Positions 8,212 through 16,744 of a stretch of DNA of 64,000 bases are shown here, one piece after another. The translations under genes and the position numbers were made by a program. The notes beneath the pieces were generated by a model. It saw nothing but the letters and a program-made list of their open reading frames with translations, made no database searches and was not told the origin of the DNA. The stretch's first letter is position 1. Each line of letters begins with the position of its first letter. The DNA comes from Bradyrhizobium sp. 139 (GTDB lineage: Bacteria > Pseudomonadota > Alphaproteobacteria > Rhizobiales > Xanthobacteraceae), in NCBI RefSeq assembly GCF_023074175.1, contig NZ_JADPKS010000173.1, positions 1 through 64,000 of the forward strand. Reading direction: 5' to 3'.

Positions 8212-9135
8212 CTAATTTTTGCGCTCGGCCACGAACCGTGCGGCCGCTTGCAGCACGGCGGCGCGGTCGCCGAAGATCGACACGGCGCTGTCGGCCCGCG
8301 CGAGCAGGTCGCGCACGCGCCGCTTGGCGCCTTCGATGCCGAGCTGGGTGACGAAGGTGGTCTTGCCCATCGCTGCGTCCTGGCCCGACGGCTTGCCGAG
8401 GGCGGCCGCATCGCCCTCGACGTCGAGCAAATCGTCGGCGATCTGGAAGGCCTCGCCGAGCGCGCGGCCGTAATCGTCGAGCGCCTGATATTCCTTGGCC
8501 GTGGCCTGTCCGAGGATCGCGCCGGCGATGCAGCCATAGCGCAGCAGCGCGCCGGTCTTCATCTGCTGAAGGCGCGCCACGTCGACCGGTTCGCGGTCGC
8601 CGAAACGGCCTTCGCCGGCGAGATCGAGGATCTGGCCGCCGACCATGCCGCCTATGCCGGCGCAGCGCGCCAGCGCGCGCGTCAGCAGGAGGCGCACATT
8701 GGCGTCGCGGTGGATCTCGTCGCGGGTGATGATGTCGAAGGCGAGCGTCAACAGGCCGTCGCCGGCGAGGATCGCGGTGGCGTCATCGGTCTTCTTGTGC
8801 AGGGTGGGACGGCCGCGGCGCAGGTCCGAATTGTCCATCGCTGGCAGGTCGTCATGGATCAGCGAGTAGCAGTGGATGCATTCGAGCGCCGCGCCGGCGA
8901 GCAGTGCCGCCTCGCGCGGCACGCCGAACACGGCCGCGCTCTCGACCACCAGGAACGGCCGCAGACGTTTGCCGCCATTGAGGCTCGAATAGCGCATTGC
9001 GTCCATCAGTCGCTTGGGCCGGGCGATCTCATCGTGCAGGATGTCGTCCGACAACAGCCGACCGAGCAAGGCCTCGGTATCATCAGCGGTCTTGTCCAGG
9101 CGTTTGGCGAAATCGGACGGGGACGTGCCGGTCAT
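8212..9135 (-). CDS. ispA: Polyprenyl diphosphate synthase (FPP/GGPP synthase type)
   Basis: Chain-elongating trans-prenyltransferase condensing DMAPP/GPP/FPP with IPP. Both aspartate-rich motifs are present: D95-D96-x4-D101 (HDDLPAMDN) and D234-D235-x2-D238 (ADDLLDVEGD). The first has the two-residue insertion typical of bacterial type II FPP synthases, and the preceding CYSLIHDD context matches IspA. 307 aa from the ATG at 9135, which has GGAG 9 nt upstream; an upstream in-frame start at 9171 is less likely. Product length (C15 or C20) cannot be decided from motifs alone. Divergent from mtgA. Confidence 0.9.
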   Translation of the reverse strand: MTGTSPSDFAKRLDKTADDTEALLGRLLSDDILHDEIARPKRLMDAMRYSSLNGGKRLRPFLVVESAAVFGVPREAALLAGAALECIHCYSLIHDDLPAMDNSDLRRGRPTLHKKTDDATAILAGDGLLTLAFDIITRDEIHRDANVRLLLTRALARCAGIGGMVGGQILDLAGEGRFGDREPVDVARLQQMKTGALLRYGCIAGAILGQATAKEYQALDDYGRALGEAFQIADDLLDVEGDAAALGKPSGQDAAMGKTTFVTQLGIEGAKRRVRDLLARADSAVSIFGDRAAVLQAAARFVAERKN

Positions 9136-9296
9136 CAAGAAAGGCTCCAGAACTAAAATTCGGCCGGACAATCCTTTATGAGCCCGCCTCAGTCAATCGT
9201 TTGGAAGGCCTAAAAAGTGCTGGAAAAGGCCAGAATTATCACAGACTTAATGGACCGGCCTGGAGCCGCGTTTCATTTTGCGCCGGAAAGGTCGAT

Positions 9297-9971
9297 TTGC
9301 GCACCGTTAAGATCCTGCTGGTGATGCTCGCGGTCGCAGCTCTCGCGCCCTATGTGATCGCGCCGTTCTACCGCACCGGCCACCCCGTTTCGACGCTGAT
9401 GGCGTGGCGGTCGCTCCGGGGCGCGCCGATGCATCGGGAGTGGATCGATCTGGCCGCGATGTCGCCCTCACTGCCGCGCGCGGTGGTGGCGGCCGAGGAT
9501 GCGCATTTCTGCAAGCATCATGGCATCGACTGGGGCGCGCTGCGGGAGGCGATCGACGACGCGCAGGAGGACGGCACGCCTTTCCGTGGTGCCTCCACCA
9601 TTACCCAGCAAGTTGCCAAAAACCTGTTCCTCTGGCAGGGGCGGGATTTCGTCCGCAAGGCGCTGGAATTCCCGCTGGCGCTGTGGATCGATTTGGTCCT
9701 GCCCAAGGCGCGGATCCTCGAGATTTACCTCAACATCGCCGAGCTGGGACCGCAGGGCCAGTTTGGGGTGGAGGCGGCCAGCGCCTATGCCTTCGGCAAA
9801 TCGGCCGCTAGCCTCTCCCCCCGCGAGGCGGCACTTCTGGCCTCGATCCTGCCGAATCCGGTCAAACGCAGCGCCCGGACCCCCGGGCCTGGCGTCCGGC
9901 GGCTGGCGGGGACCTATGTGGCGAGGGCTCAGGCGAACTCGCTTTCGACCTGCTGGCGGGATAATCGCTGA
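9297..9971 (+). CDS. mtgA: Monofunctional biosynthetic peptidoglycan transglycosylase
   Basis: GT51 glycosyltransferase polymerising lipid II into glycan strands at the inner membrane. The N-terminal anchor is ILLVMLAVAALAPYVIA. Signature motifs follow: AAEDAHFCKHHG with catalytic E67, GASTITQQVAKNLFL (about 98-112) and the YLNIAELGPQGQFGVE region. There is no penicillin-binding domain, so it is the monofunctional form (224 aa, usual size). TTG 9297 is chosen because GGAAAGG lies 5-6 nt upstream and the TM anchor begins right after; the open frame extends further upstream but through unrelated sequence. Confidence 0.9.
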   Translation: MRTVKILLVMLAVAALAPYVIAPFYRTGHPVSTLMAWRSLRGAPMHREWIDLAAMSPSLPRAVVAAEDAHFCKHHGIDWGALREAIDDAQEDGTPFRGASTITQQVAKNLFLWQGRDFVRKALEFPLALWIDLVLPKARILEIYLNIAELGPQGQFGVEAASAYAFGKSAASLSPREAALLASILPNPVKRSARTPGPGVRRLAGTYVARAQANSLSTCWRDNR

Positions 9972-10139
9972 TTTCGGGCCGTTTCGGGTGCATTTTCCGG
10001 TCCAAAAGCCTAGATTTACGGCCAGCCTTCCTCTATAAGCCCGGCCTTGATCGGCATTCAGCTCGCCTCGGTTTGCGGGTGCTGAGCCGTCCCCTCCCGG
10101 ACGATGCCCTGATAACACCAATCCCTAGAGGATACTGAA

Positions 10140-10322
10140 ATGGCCGTTCCGAGAAGAAAAACCTCGCCGTCGCGTCGTGGCATGCGCCGCTCGGCAGACG
10201 CCATCAAGAAGCCGACCTATGTGGAAGACAAGGATTCCGGCGAGCTCCGTCGTCCGCACCATCTCGACCTCAAGACCGGCATGTACAAGGGCCGTCAGGT
10301 CCTGAAGAAGAAAGAGTCCTGA
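10140..10322 (+). CDS. rpmF: 50S ribosomal protein L32
   Basis: 60-aa basic protein beginning MAVPRRKTSPSRRGMRRS, the standard start of bacterial L32. It lacks the four zinc cysteines of the C+ paralogue, as usual in alphaproteobacteria. It is a component of the large ribosomal subunit near the peptidyl transferase centre. AGAGGA lies upstream of the ATG. A perfect hairpin follows the stop. In many alphaproteobacteria rpmF sits beside mtgA, as here. Confidence 0.97.
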   Translation: MAVPRRKTSPSRRGMRRSADAIKKPTYVEDKDSGELRRPHHLDLKTGMYKGRQVLKKKES

Positions 10323-10338
10323 AGCCAGGACCTTTCTC

Positions 10339-10363
10339 CAGGCAGGATGATTGCGCCTGCCTG
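10339..10363 (+). terminator. rpmF: rpmF terminator-like hairpin
   Basis: CAGGCAGG (10339-10346) and CCTGCCTG (10356-10363) form a perfect 8-bp stem with a 9-nt loop, followed by a weak ATTTC stretch 17 nt after the rpmF stop. Position and symmetry fit a transcription terminator, although the T-tract is short. Confidence 0.6.
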
Positions 10364-10465
10364 ATTTCGGCCAACCCATGAGATATGACGGTGACGGCGG
10401 CGGAGCAAATGCTTCGCCGCCGCATTGTCCTGCCTGGACATCTTGATCGAGAAGGCATTTCGCCG

Positions 10466-11110
10466 ATGGTCGGTTTCCCGCTGCTCCTGATTCCGCTTGC
10501 GGTCTACAACATCATCGCCTTCCTGATGCCGAGCGTGTCCTTCACGGACGTGCTGTTCAACGTGCCGATGGTGTCAGGCGAGACTTGGCCGGTCACGCTT
10601 GCCGACGTCATGCTCGCGCTCGGCGTCGTGCTGCTGCTGCTCGAAGTGGTCAAGGGCGCGCGGCCCGGCTCGAAATTCCTGATGGATCATTTGCTGTCGC
10701 TGATCGTGTTCGGCGCGGCTGCGGCCGAATTCGTGATGTGGCCCAAATTCGGCAACTCCACCTATTTCCTGCTGGTGCTGCTCGCGATGGCCGATTTCCT
10801 CGGCGGCATCGCCCAGCGCACGCGCCGTCGCGTCACCTATGTCGCGGAGACGACAGTACCGGCGCCGCGCAAGGCCAAGCGCCAGGCCGGAGCGCCGGCA
10901 GACGATGCGGTGTCCGAACCCAAGTTCGAGCCGGTGTCCGCGCCGGCGGTGCCGCCCGCGCCCGCACCTTCGGCGCAGTCGGTCGCCGAATCCGTGCTGA
11001 AGGATCCCCCCGCGCCCAAGCCGGTGCAGAGCACGCCCTCGCCGGAAATCCCATCACCGCATTTGCAGCCGGGCAACGGCACGCCGTCGTCTCCCGACGC
11101 GCCGCGCTGA
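10466..11110 (+). CDS. Unrecognised inner-membrane protein with proline-rich tail
   Basis: Not matched to a family I can name. About four hydrophobic segments lie in the first 115 residues (FPLLLIPLAVYNIIAFLMP, VMLALGVVLLLLEVV, LLSLIVFGAAAAEFVMW, TYFLLVLLAMADFLGGI). A basic stretch (RTRRR) and a roughly 85-residue Pro/Ala/Ser-rich, probably cytoplasmic and disordered C-terminus follow. The ATG at 10466 is preferred (GAAGG 10 nt upstream, TM segment starting at once). The ATG at 10385 would add 27 residues and has a weaker upstream sequence. The TM block is conserved in style while the tail looks low-complexity. Confidence 0.65.
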   Translation: MVGFPLLLIPLAVYNIIAFLMPSVSFTDVLFNVPMVSGETWPVTLADVMLALGVVLLLLEVVKGARPGSKFLMDHLLSLIVFGAAAAEFVMWPKFGNSTYFLLVLLAMADFLGGIAQRTRRRVTYVAETTVPAPRKAKRQAGAPADDAVSEPKFEPVSAPAVPPAPAPSAQSVAESVLKDPPAPKPVQSTPSPEIPSPHLQPGNGTPSSPDAPR

Positions 11111-11116
11111 TCGGCC

Positions 11117-11377
11117 TCAAGCCACCTGCCGCGTGCGCGCGGTGACGCTCGGAAGCGGGCGCTTGCCGCCATAGGCTATCTGCGCGTCTTCAGAAGAGGC
11201 ACGGCGGAGCCGGCTGGCCTGGGGCAGGTGCTCGGCATTGGCGATGAGTTGGGTGACGAAGCTCGGATCGGGACGGGGCAGCGGCGCCTTGTGGACCCAC
11301 TGCAACGTCGGTAGTAGCGGCATCAGGGCCGTGCCCGTGCCGTTGTCCGCCTCGTCCGATCGATCAGTACTTAACAT
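11117..11377 (-). CDS. Small conserved hypothetical protein
   Basis: 86-residue product with a compositionally normal middle (PDPSFVTQLIANAEHLPQ, RLRRASSEDAQIAYGG). It resembles short Bradyrhizobium hypotheticals with an FVTQLIA..AE..P pattern, recalled from memory only. It has no signal or TM segment. The reading frame ends 7 nt past the stop of the membrane protein on the opposite strand. A GTG at 11386 is an alternative start. No function can be offered. Confidence 0.5.
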   Translation of the reverse strand: MLSTDRSDEADNGTGTALMPLLPTLQWVHKAPLPRPDPSFVTQLIANAEHLPQASRLRRASSEDAQIAYGGKRPLPSVTARTRQVA

Positions 11378-11598
11378 CGCAATCACCGTTAATCCGGCGA
11401 GGCCTGTCGCGTTTCGAGACGCTGGCGCCGGTGCGTGTCATGTACTCGCAAGGCCTATGCCGGCCGGGCCGGTTTGGTTCCGTGGGCCTGCGAAACATGG
11501 TTTCCGAATTGTTTATGAACTTTGCCTAGGGTCGGGGGCGAATCTGGCCGTATTCTGTGCCGGCGTAGGACTCCCTGCCGTCCCGAAACGAGGCGATT

Positions 11599-13293
11599 TT
11601 GACCCCTGCATTGCCGCAAGCCTCCGACATTCTGGCCGCCCTCGGCCAGGCCGTGTTCGCCTGGGACATCGCCAGCGACGCCATCGTGTGGGGTGAGCAG
11701 GTTGCCAGCGTCTTTCCCGACATCCCGGCCGAACGGCTCGCGACCGGCGCCGAATTCGCCAAGCTGATCGAGCCCGCGCAGACGCTGCGGACGGCGGCGC
11801 TGGCGCAGACCTCCGCGGTGCACGGCGCCGACGGGACGCCCTACCGGGTCGAATACGGTGTGCGCACGAGCGCCGCCGATCCCGTGGTCTGGATCGAGGA
11901 GACCGGCCGCTGGTTCGCCGGCCCTGACGGCCGCCCGGTGCGCGCGATCGGCTCCGTCCGCATCAACAATGAGCGCCACGCCCGCGACGAGGAATTGACG
12001 AAGCTGGCTCGGCTCGATCCCCTGACCGGCGAGCTCAATCGTTCCCACCTGATCGCGGCGCTGGCCGAGGCGATCGAGGAGACGACCCGCTTCCGCTCGA
12101 CCGCAGCCTTCATGCTGGTCAGCATCGATCATCTCGCCCGCGTCAATGACGCTTTCGGCTTCGACGTTGCCGACGCCGTGATCCTCGAAATCGCAAAGCG
12201 CATCCGCGCGCGATTGCGCGGCGGCGACGTGCTCGGCCGTTTCTCGGGCAACAAGTTCGGCCTGATCCTGAAGAACTGTACCGTCGACGACATGAACGTC
12301 GCCGCCGAGCGCTTCCTCGCCGGCATCCGCGACGAGGTGGTGCCGACAAAATCCGGCCCGGTCTCGGTCACGGCTTCGATCGGCGCGGTCAGCGTGCCGC
12401 GCTATGTCCGCAACACCGACGAGGCCGTCAATCGCGCCCATGAGACGCTGGACGCCGCAAAACAGCGCCGCGTCGGTTCGTTCGCGGCGTGGCGCCCGGA
12501 TGCCGCGCGTGACGCACAGCGCCGCGTCAACATCCGTGTCACCGACGAGATCGTCACCGCGCTGAACGAACGCCGCATCAAGCTCGCCTACGAGCCAGTG
12601 GTCTCGGCCGTCTCGCGCGAACGCGCGTTCCACGAATGCCTGGTGCGAATGGACCAGGGTGACGGCCAGGTGCTGCTCGCGCCCGATATCGTTCCGGTCG
12701 CCGAACGGCTCGGCCTGATCCGCCTGGTCGATCACCGCGTGCTCGAGCTCGTGGTCGCCGAGCTCGCGGCCGCGCCAGACATCTGCCTCAGCCTCAACAT
12801 CTCGCCGGATACCACGATGGATCCGGACTGGTGGGCGGGCATCGAGTCGCTGATGCTGGCCCATCCCGGCGTTGCAGAGCGGCTTATCGTCGAGATCACG
12901 GAGACGGTCGCGATCCAGGACATCGACGACGTGCGCGGCTTCGTCACCCGGCTCAAGAATTTCGGCAGCCGCATCGCCATCGACGATTTCGGCGCCGGCT
13001 ACACCTCGTTCCGCAACCTGCGCAAGCTCGGCGTCGACATCGTCAAAATCGACGGCGCCTTCGTCCAGAACATCACTCGTTCCGCCGACGACCGCGCCTT
13101 CGTGCAGACCCTGATTGATCTTGCCCGCCGCCTCGACATCAAGACGGTCGCCGAATGGGTGCAGGACGAAGAGGCCGCAAACATGCTGCGCGACTGGGGC
13201 TGCGACTACATCCAGGGACGCCTGATAGGGCTCGCCGCAGCCGAGCGCCCGTGGGGCGCGCCGCCGGACAACGTGCTGCCTGTGGCGGGTTGA
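11599..13293 (+). CDS. PAS-like, degenerate GGDEF and EAL protein
   Basis: 564 aa: a PAS-like N-terminal domain (about 10-125), a GGDEF domain (about 130-300) and an EAL domain (about 315-555). The GGDEF active-site loop reads S-G-N-K-F (216-220), so diguanylate cyclase activity is very unlikely. The domain may instead bind GTP or act allosterically. The EAL signature is E346-C-L, keeping the metal-ligand glutamate. Other phosphodiesterase residues are present: LNIS, VEITET, D462-D463 in DDFGAGYTS, the lysine in VKIDGAF, and the late glutamate in TVAEWVQ. Most likely a c-di-GMP phosphodiesterase. TTG start; soluble, with no TM segments. Confidence 0.85.
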   Translation: MTPALPQASDILAALGQAVFAWDIASDAIVWGEQVASVFPDIPAERLATGAEFAKLIEPAQTLRTAALAQTSAVHGADGTPYRVEYGVRTSAADPVVWIEETGRWFAGPDGRPVRAIGSVRINNERHARDEELTKLARLDPLTGELNRSHLIAALAEAIEETTRFRSTAAFMLVSIDHLARVNDAFGFDVADAVILEIAKRIRARLRGGDVLGRFSGNKFGLILKNCTVDDMNVAAERFLAGIRDEVVPTKSGPVSVTASIGAVSVPRYVRNTDEAVNRAHETLDAAKQRRVGSFAAWRPDAARDAQRRVNIRVTDEIVTALNERRIKLAYEPVVSAVSRERAFHECLVRMDQGDGQVLLAPDIVPVAERLGLIRLVDHRVLELVVAELAAAPDICLSLNISPDTTMDPDWWAGIESLMLAHPGVAERLIVEITETVAIQDIDDVRGFVTRLKNFGSRIAIDDFGAGYTSFRNLRKLGVDIVKIDGAFVQNITRSADDRAFVQTLIDLARRLDIKTVAEWVQDEEAANMLRDWGCDYIQGRLIGLAAAERPWGAPPDNVLPVAG

Positions 13294-13298
13294 GACAT

Positions 13299-13393
13299 CG
13301 TAGGCTGGGCAAGCGAAGCGTGCCCACCGTTCGCGTCAGACAGTTTTGGAGAGATAGTGGGCACGGCGCATGGGCGCCTTTGCCCACCCTACG
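13299..13393. repeat. Palindromic repeat (CGTAGG.TGGGCAA.GCGAAGCG family)
   Basis: Arms CGTAGGCTGGGCAAGCGAAG and CTTTGCCCACCCTACG bracket two further inverted halves (GTGCCCACC / AGTGGGCAC). The same architecture recurs at 53170-53261 and 57964-58057. It lies between the convergent EAL gene and tctA. Confidence 0.8.
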
Positions 13394-13401
13394 AAGCCTC
13401 C

Positions 13402-14910
13402 TCACGCCCCTTCATCCAGCGCGACCAGCTCGCGCTTCTTGCGCAACGCGGGCAACAGGGGCGCGATCAGCAGCACCATCGCCAGCGCAAGACACGTCGC
13501 CGAGATCGGCCGCTGCACAAAGGTCCAGAGGTCGCCCTGCGACAGGATCAGCGATTTGCGCAGATTGTTTTCCATCATCGGCCCAAGCACGAACGCCAGT
13601 ACCAGCGGCGCCGGCTCATAGCCGAGCTTGCGCATGAAATAGCCGATGATGCCGAACGCGATCATCACATAGACGTCGAACACATTGTTGCTCGAGCAGT
13701 AGACGCCCAGGATCGTGAACAGGATGATCAGGGGGAACAGGATGTTGTAAGGCAGCTTCAGCAGCTGCACCCACATGCCGATCATCGGCAGGTTGAGAAT
13801 AAGAAGCATGACGTTGCCGATATACATGCTGGCGACGATGCCCCAGAACAGGCCGGGATTTTGCGTGATCAGCAGCGGCCCGGGCTGGAGGCCGTGGATG
13901 ACGAAGGCGCCGAGCAGCAGCGCCATCACCACGTTCGGCGGGATGCCCAGCGTCATCAGCGGAATGAAGGCGCCGCCGGCCGCCGCATTGTTGGCGGACT
14001 CGGGGCCCGCGACCCCCTCGATCGCGCCATGGCCAAAACGCTCCGGCGTTTTCGACAGGCGCTTCTCCAGCGCATAGGACGCGAACGAGGCCACCACCGC
14101 GCCGCCGCCCGGCAGAATGCCGAGCAGGAAGCCGAGCAGCGTGCCGCGCGCCACCGGGCCGGCGCTCGCCTGCCAATCGGCCTTGTTGGGCAACAGCTGC
14201 GTGATCTTGGCGTTGATGATGTCGCGCTTGATCGCCTGCTCGGTATTGAGCAGCACCTCGGCGACGCCGAACAGACCCATCACAACGGGCACGAGACCGA
14301 TGCCGTCGATCAGCTCCATGCGGCCGAATGTCAGCCGCGGCTGCGCCGTGATGCTGTCGAGTCCGACCAATCCGAGCACGACGCCGATGCACGCCATCAA
14401 AAGCGCCTTCGGCATCGAGCCCTGGGTAAGGAAGGTGAGCACCACGAGGCCGAGCACCATCAGGCTGAAATATTCGGCCGGGCCGAACGCGATCGCGATG
14501 CCGGCAAGTCTTGGCGCCACCAGCATCAGCGCAACCAAAGCAAACGTGCCGGCGATGAAGGAGCCGAAGGCGGAGATTCCGAGCGCGGGGCCCGCGCGAC
14601 CCTGTTTCGCCATCTGGTGGCCGTCGATGCAGGTGACGACGGAGGCGGCTTCGCCGGGGATGTTGACCAGGATCGAGGTGGTCGAGCCGCCATACATCGA
14701 GCCGTAGTAGATGCCGGCCATCATGATGATGCCGGACTCCGGCGTGCCCGACAGCGTCACGGGCAGCAGCAACGACATCGCCGAGATCGGCCCGATGCCG
14801 GGAAGCACGCCGACCAGCGTGCCGATGAAGACGCCGATGAAGCAGTAGAGCAGGTTGATCGGTAGCAGCGCGACGCCGAACCCGTGCGCGACGTTGGCAA
14901 GCGTATCCAT
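13402..14910 (-). CDS. tctA: Tripartite tricarboxylate transporter, large permease TctA
   Basis: 502-aa membrane protein with about 12 hydrophobic segments, the large subunit of TTT-family secondary carriers for citrate or related carboxylates. Family marks include GVLPGIGPISAMSLLLPVT near the start, YGSMYGGSTTSILVNIPGEA, and a second copy of the glycine-rich motif in LLGILPGGGAVVASF near the middle. Its ATG lies 4 nt after the tctB stop, so translation is probably coupled. Expected to work with TctB and the periplasmic TctC upstream. The substrate is not deducible. Confidence 0.93.
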   Translation of the reverse strand: MDTLANVAHGFGVALLPINLLYCFIGVFIGTLVGVLPGIGPISAMSLLLPVTLSGTPESGIIMMAGIYYGSMYGGSTTSILVNIPGEAASVVTCIDGHQMAKQGRAGPALGISAFGSFIAGTFALVALMLVAPRLAGIAIAFGPAEYFSLMVLGLVVLTFLTQGSMPKALLMACIGVVLGLVGLDSITAQPRLTFGRMELIDGIGLVPVVMGLFGVAEVLLNTEQAIKRDIINAKITQLLPNKADWQASAGPVARGTLLGFLLGILPGGGAVVASFASYALEKRLSKTPERFGHGAIEGVAGPESANNAAAGGAFIPLMTLGIPPNVVMALLLGAFVIHGLQPGPLLITQNPGLFWGIVASMYIGNVMLLILNLPMIGMWVQLLKLPYNILFPLIILFTILGVYCSSNNVFDVYVMIAFGIIGYFMRKLGYEPAPLVLAFVLGPMMENNLRKSLILSQGDLWTFVQRPISATCLALAMVLLIAPLLPALRKKRELVALDEGA

Positions 14911-14914
14911 GCGG

Positions 14915-15400
14915 TCAACCGACCCCGAACAGGCCCGAAGGCAGTTGGATCAACAAGAGGCTCTTGAGCACCCACCACATGCCGGCCGGCACCAGCACCG
15001 CGATCGGGATCGCCAGCGTCCAGCGCACGGGGTCGATCACGCGCAGCAGCACAAGCATCAGCGGGATCGACGACAGCAGGAAGCCGAGCGGCTCAAGCGC
15101 GAAGGAGAATGCCGTGAGACAGGCGATCAGCAGGAGCGGCTTGCTCCATCGCACATTCTCCCAGCGCGAGGCCAGCGTCGGCCCGCCCTCAGTAATTGCC
15201 GAGACGATGATGCTTGTTGCAAACACGCACATCAGGATGCCCGTGTAGAACAGCACGTAGCCGGAGCCGGGATCGTTGATGGTGCCGAGCTTGAGCTTCA
15301 GCCCCTGCCAGATCACGAAGCCGCCGAGCGCCAGCCCGATCAGCCCGCCCCAGAGTTCGGAGTTGGCAAGGCGGAGTTTGACGTTGGTTTGGTTGCTCAT
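14915..15400 (-). CDS. tctB: Tripartite tricarboxylate transporter, small permease TctB
   Basis: 161-aa protein with four TM segments, the usual size and topology of TctB. The ATG at 15400 has GAGGTG upstream; the open frame continues further only through the adjacent palindromic repeat. It lies between tctC and tctA, in the common C-B-A order. Sequence conservation in this family is low, so identification rests on topology and context. Confidence 0.85.
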   Translation of the reverse strand: MSNQTNVKLRLANSELWGGLIGLALGGFVIWQGLKLKLGTINDPGSGYVLFYTGILMCVFATSIIVSAITEGGPTLASRWENVRWSKPLLLIACLTAFSFALEPLGFLLSSIPLMLVLLRVIDPVRWTLAIPIAVLVPAGMWWVLKSLLLIQLPSGLFGVG

Positions 15401-15420
15401 CTGATACACCTCTCGACCAC

Positions 15421-15525
15421 CGTCACCCTGAGGTGGCCGCTTCTTCAGCGGCCCTCGAAGGGCGGCGGTGCCCCGATCCATCCTTCGAGGCGAGCCGCAA
15501 GAGCGGCTCGCACCTCAGGATGACG
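15421..15525. repeat. Palindromic repeat (CGTCACCCTGAGGTG family) within the tct operon
   Basis: The left arm CGTCACCCTGAGGTG pairs with the right arm CACCTCAGGATGACG, with internal inverted pieces (GGCCGCTTCTTCAGCGGCC; GAGCCGCAAGAGCGGCTC). It separates tctC from tctB, so transcription of the permease genes must cross it. It may stabilise the tctC mRNA end or lower permease expression. Confidence 0.75.
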
Positions 15526-15561
15526 TCGAATTTGGGGTAGCTCAAGTTGTTCTTCGCTATT

Positions 15562-16539
15562 CTATTTCTTCGCAAGCCCGAGCGTGTCGATGACCTTGCG
15601 CTCCGACTCCGTGACCTCGACGACGAATTTCTTGTAGTCCTCGGTGTTCTTGTAGTTCGGCACCATGTCGTATTTGGCGAGGGTCGTGATCACCGCGGGG
15701 TCCTCGACCGCCTTCTTGAAGGCGTCATGCAGCTTGGCGACGATCCTGGGGTCCATGCCCTTCGGACCGGCCACGCCGAACGGAGAATCGTAGACCATGG
15801 GATAGCCGAGCTCCTTCAAGGTCGGTGCGTCGGGATAGTTGGGCGACCGTGCGCCGGTCCACACCATCAGCAATCGCAGCTTGCCGGCGTCGACCAGCGG
15901 CCGCCAGCCGGTGGAGTCGGCTTGCAGCATCGTGTGCTGGCCGAGCACCGCGGCATTGGTCTCGGCGCCGCCCTTGAACGGCACCTGCGTGAGCTTGACG
16001 CCGGACATCGCCGCGATCTGCTCCATGCCGATATGAAGCGAGGTGCCGGTGCCCGGCGTGGCGTAGGTCACCTTGCCCGGATTGGCCTTCGCGAAGTCGA
16101 CCACATCCTTCCAGGACTTGAACTGCGATTCCGCGCTGGTGGTCACGCCGAACGTATAGCCGGTGAGGTGAATGATATAAGTGAAGTCCTTCGCCGGATC
16201 CCAGGACACTTCCTGCATCAGGGGCAGGCGGAAGACGGTGATCGGAATCTGCGCGATGGTGTAGCCGTCCGGCTTCGCGGCCGCTGCCATGGTCGCAGGT
16301 CCGACCGTGCCGCCACCGCCCGCCTTGTTGTCGATCACAATCGGCTGGCCCAGGACTTTCGAGGCGCTGTCGGCGATCGCGCGCATCGAGATGTCGGTCG
16401 ATCCGCCAGCCGGCCATGGCACGATCAGTGTGATCGGTTTGCTGGGATAGTCCTGTGCATCGGCAGCGGTCGAGAGCAGCGCGCCCATGACTGCATGCAT
16501 GGCGGCAAAGGCGATCGTCTTCAGCCCGCATCGCGGCAT
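15562..16539 (-). CDS. tctC: TctC-type periplasmic substrate-binding protein (Bug family)
   Basis: 325-aa tripartite tricarboxylate transporter receptor. The signal peptide covers about residues 1-28 (ending STAADAQ). The mature start DYPSKPITLIVPWPAGGSTD is the typical Bug N-terminus, and the DNKAGGGGTVG loop lines the ligand cleft. GAGGGAGGAA lies ahead of the ATG. First gene of the tctCBA operon. Bug proteins bind diverse carboxylates, so the ligand is open. No two-component regulator (tctDE) is adjacent. Confidence 0.92.
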   Translation of the reverse strand: MPRCGLKTIAFAAMHAVMGALLSTAADAQDYPSKPITLIVPWPAGGSTDISMRAIADSASKVLGQPIVIDNKAGGGGTVGPATMAAAAKPDGYTIAQIPITVFRLPLMQEVSWDPAKDFTYIIHLTGYTFGVTTSAESQFKSWKDVVDFAKANPGKVTYATPGTGTSLHIGMEQIAAMSGVKLTQVPFKGGAETNAAVLGQHTMLQADSTGWRPLVDAGKLRLLMVWTGARSPNYPDAPTLKELGYPMVYDSPFGVAGPKGMDPRIVAKLHDAFKKAVEDPAVITTLAKYDMVPNYKNTEDYKKFVVEVTESERKVIDTLGLAKK

Positions 16540-16744
16540 CGAAATTCCTCCCTCGCAGCGGCCTCGTTGGGCCGCCGCTTCTCGTTGTTATGACGGGATT
16601 GTCCCCGAAATCACGAGAGAAGAAAAGCGCCTTCGCGCGGACCGAACGTAGGGGACGAGGCGCCAATTCGGCCGGAAACGGCACGTGCGACATTTGGTCG
16701 TTTGGAGGCATGCCGAGACACGGAATTTGGCGCGGGCGGAGTCT

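Noticed and set aside
8997..9296. N-terminal extension of mtgA into the polyprenyl synthase gene
   Set aside because: The extra 100 codons overlap the divergent ispA start and show no homology; the TTG at 9297 has a ribosome site and begins the membrane anchor.
13357..14865. 502-codon plus-strand frame opposite tctA
   Set aside because: Gln/Arg/His-rich low-complexity translation; tctA on the other strand has clear TM segments and family motifs.
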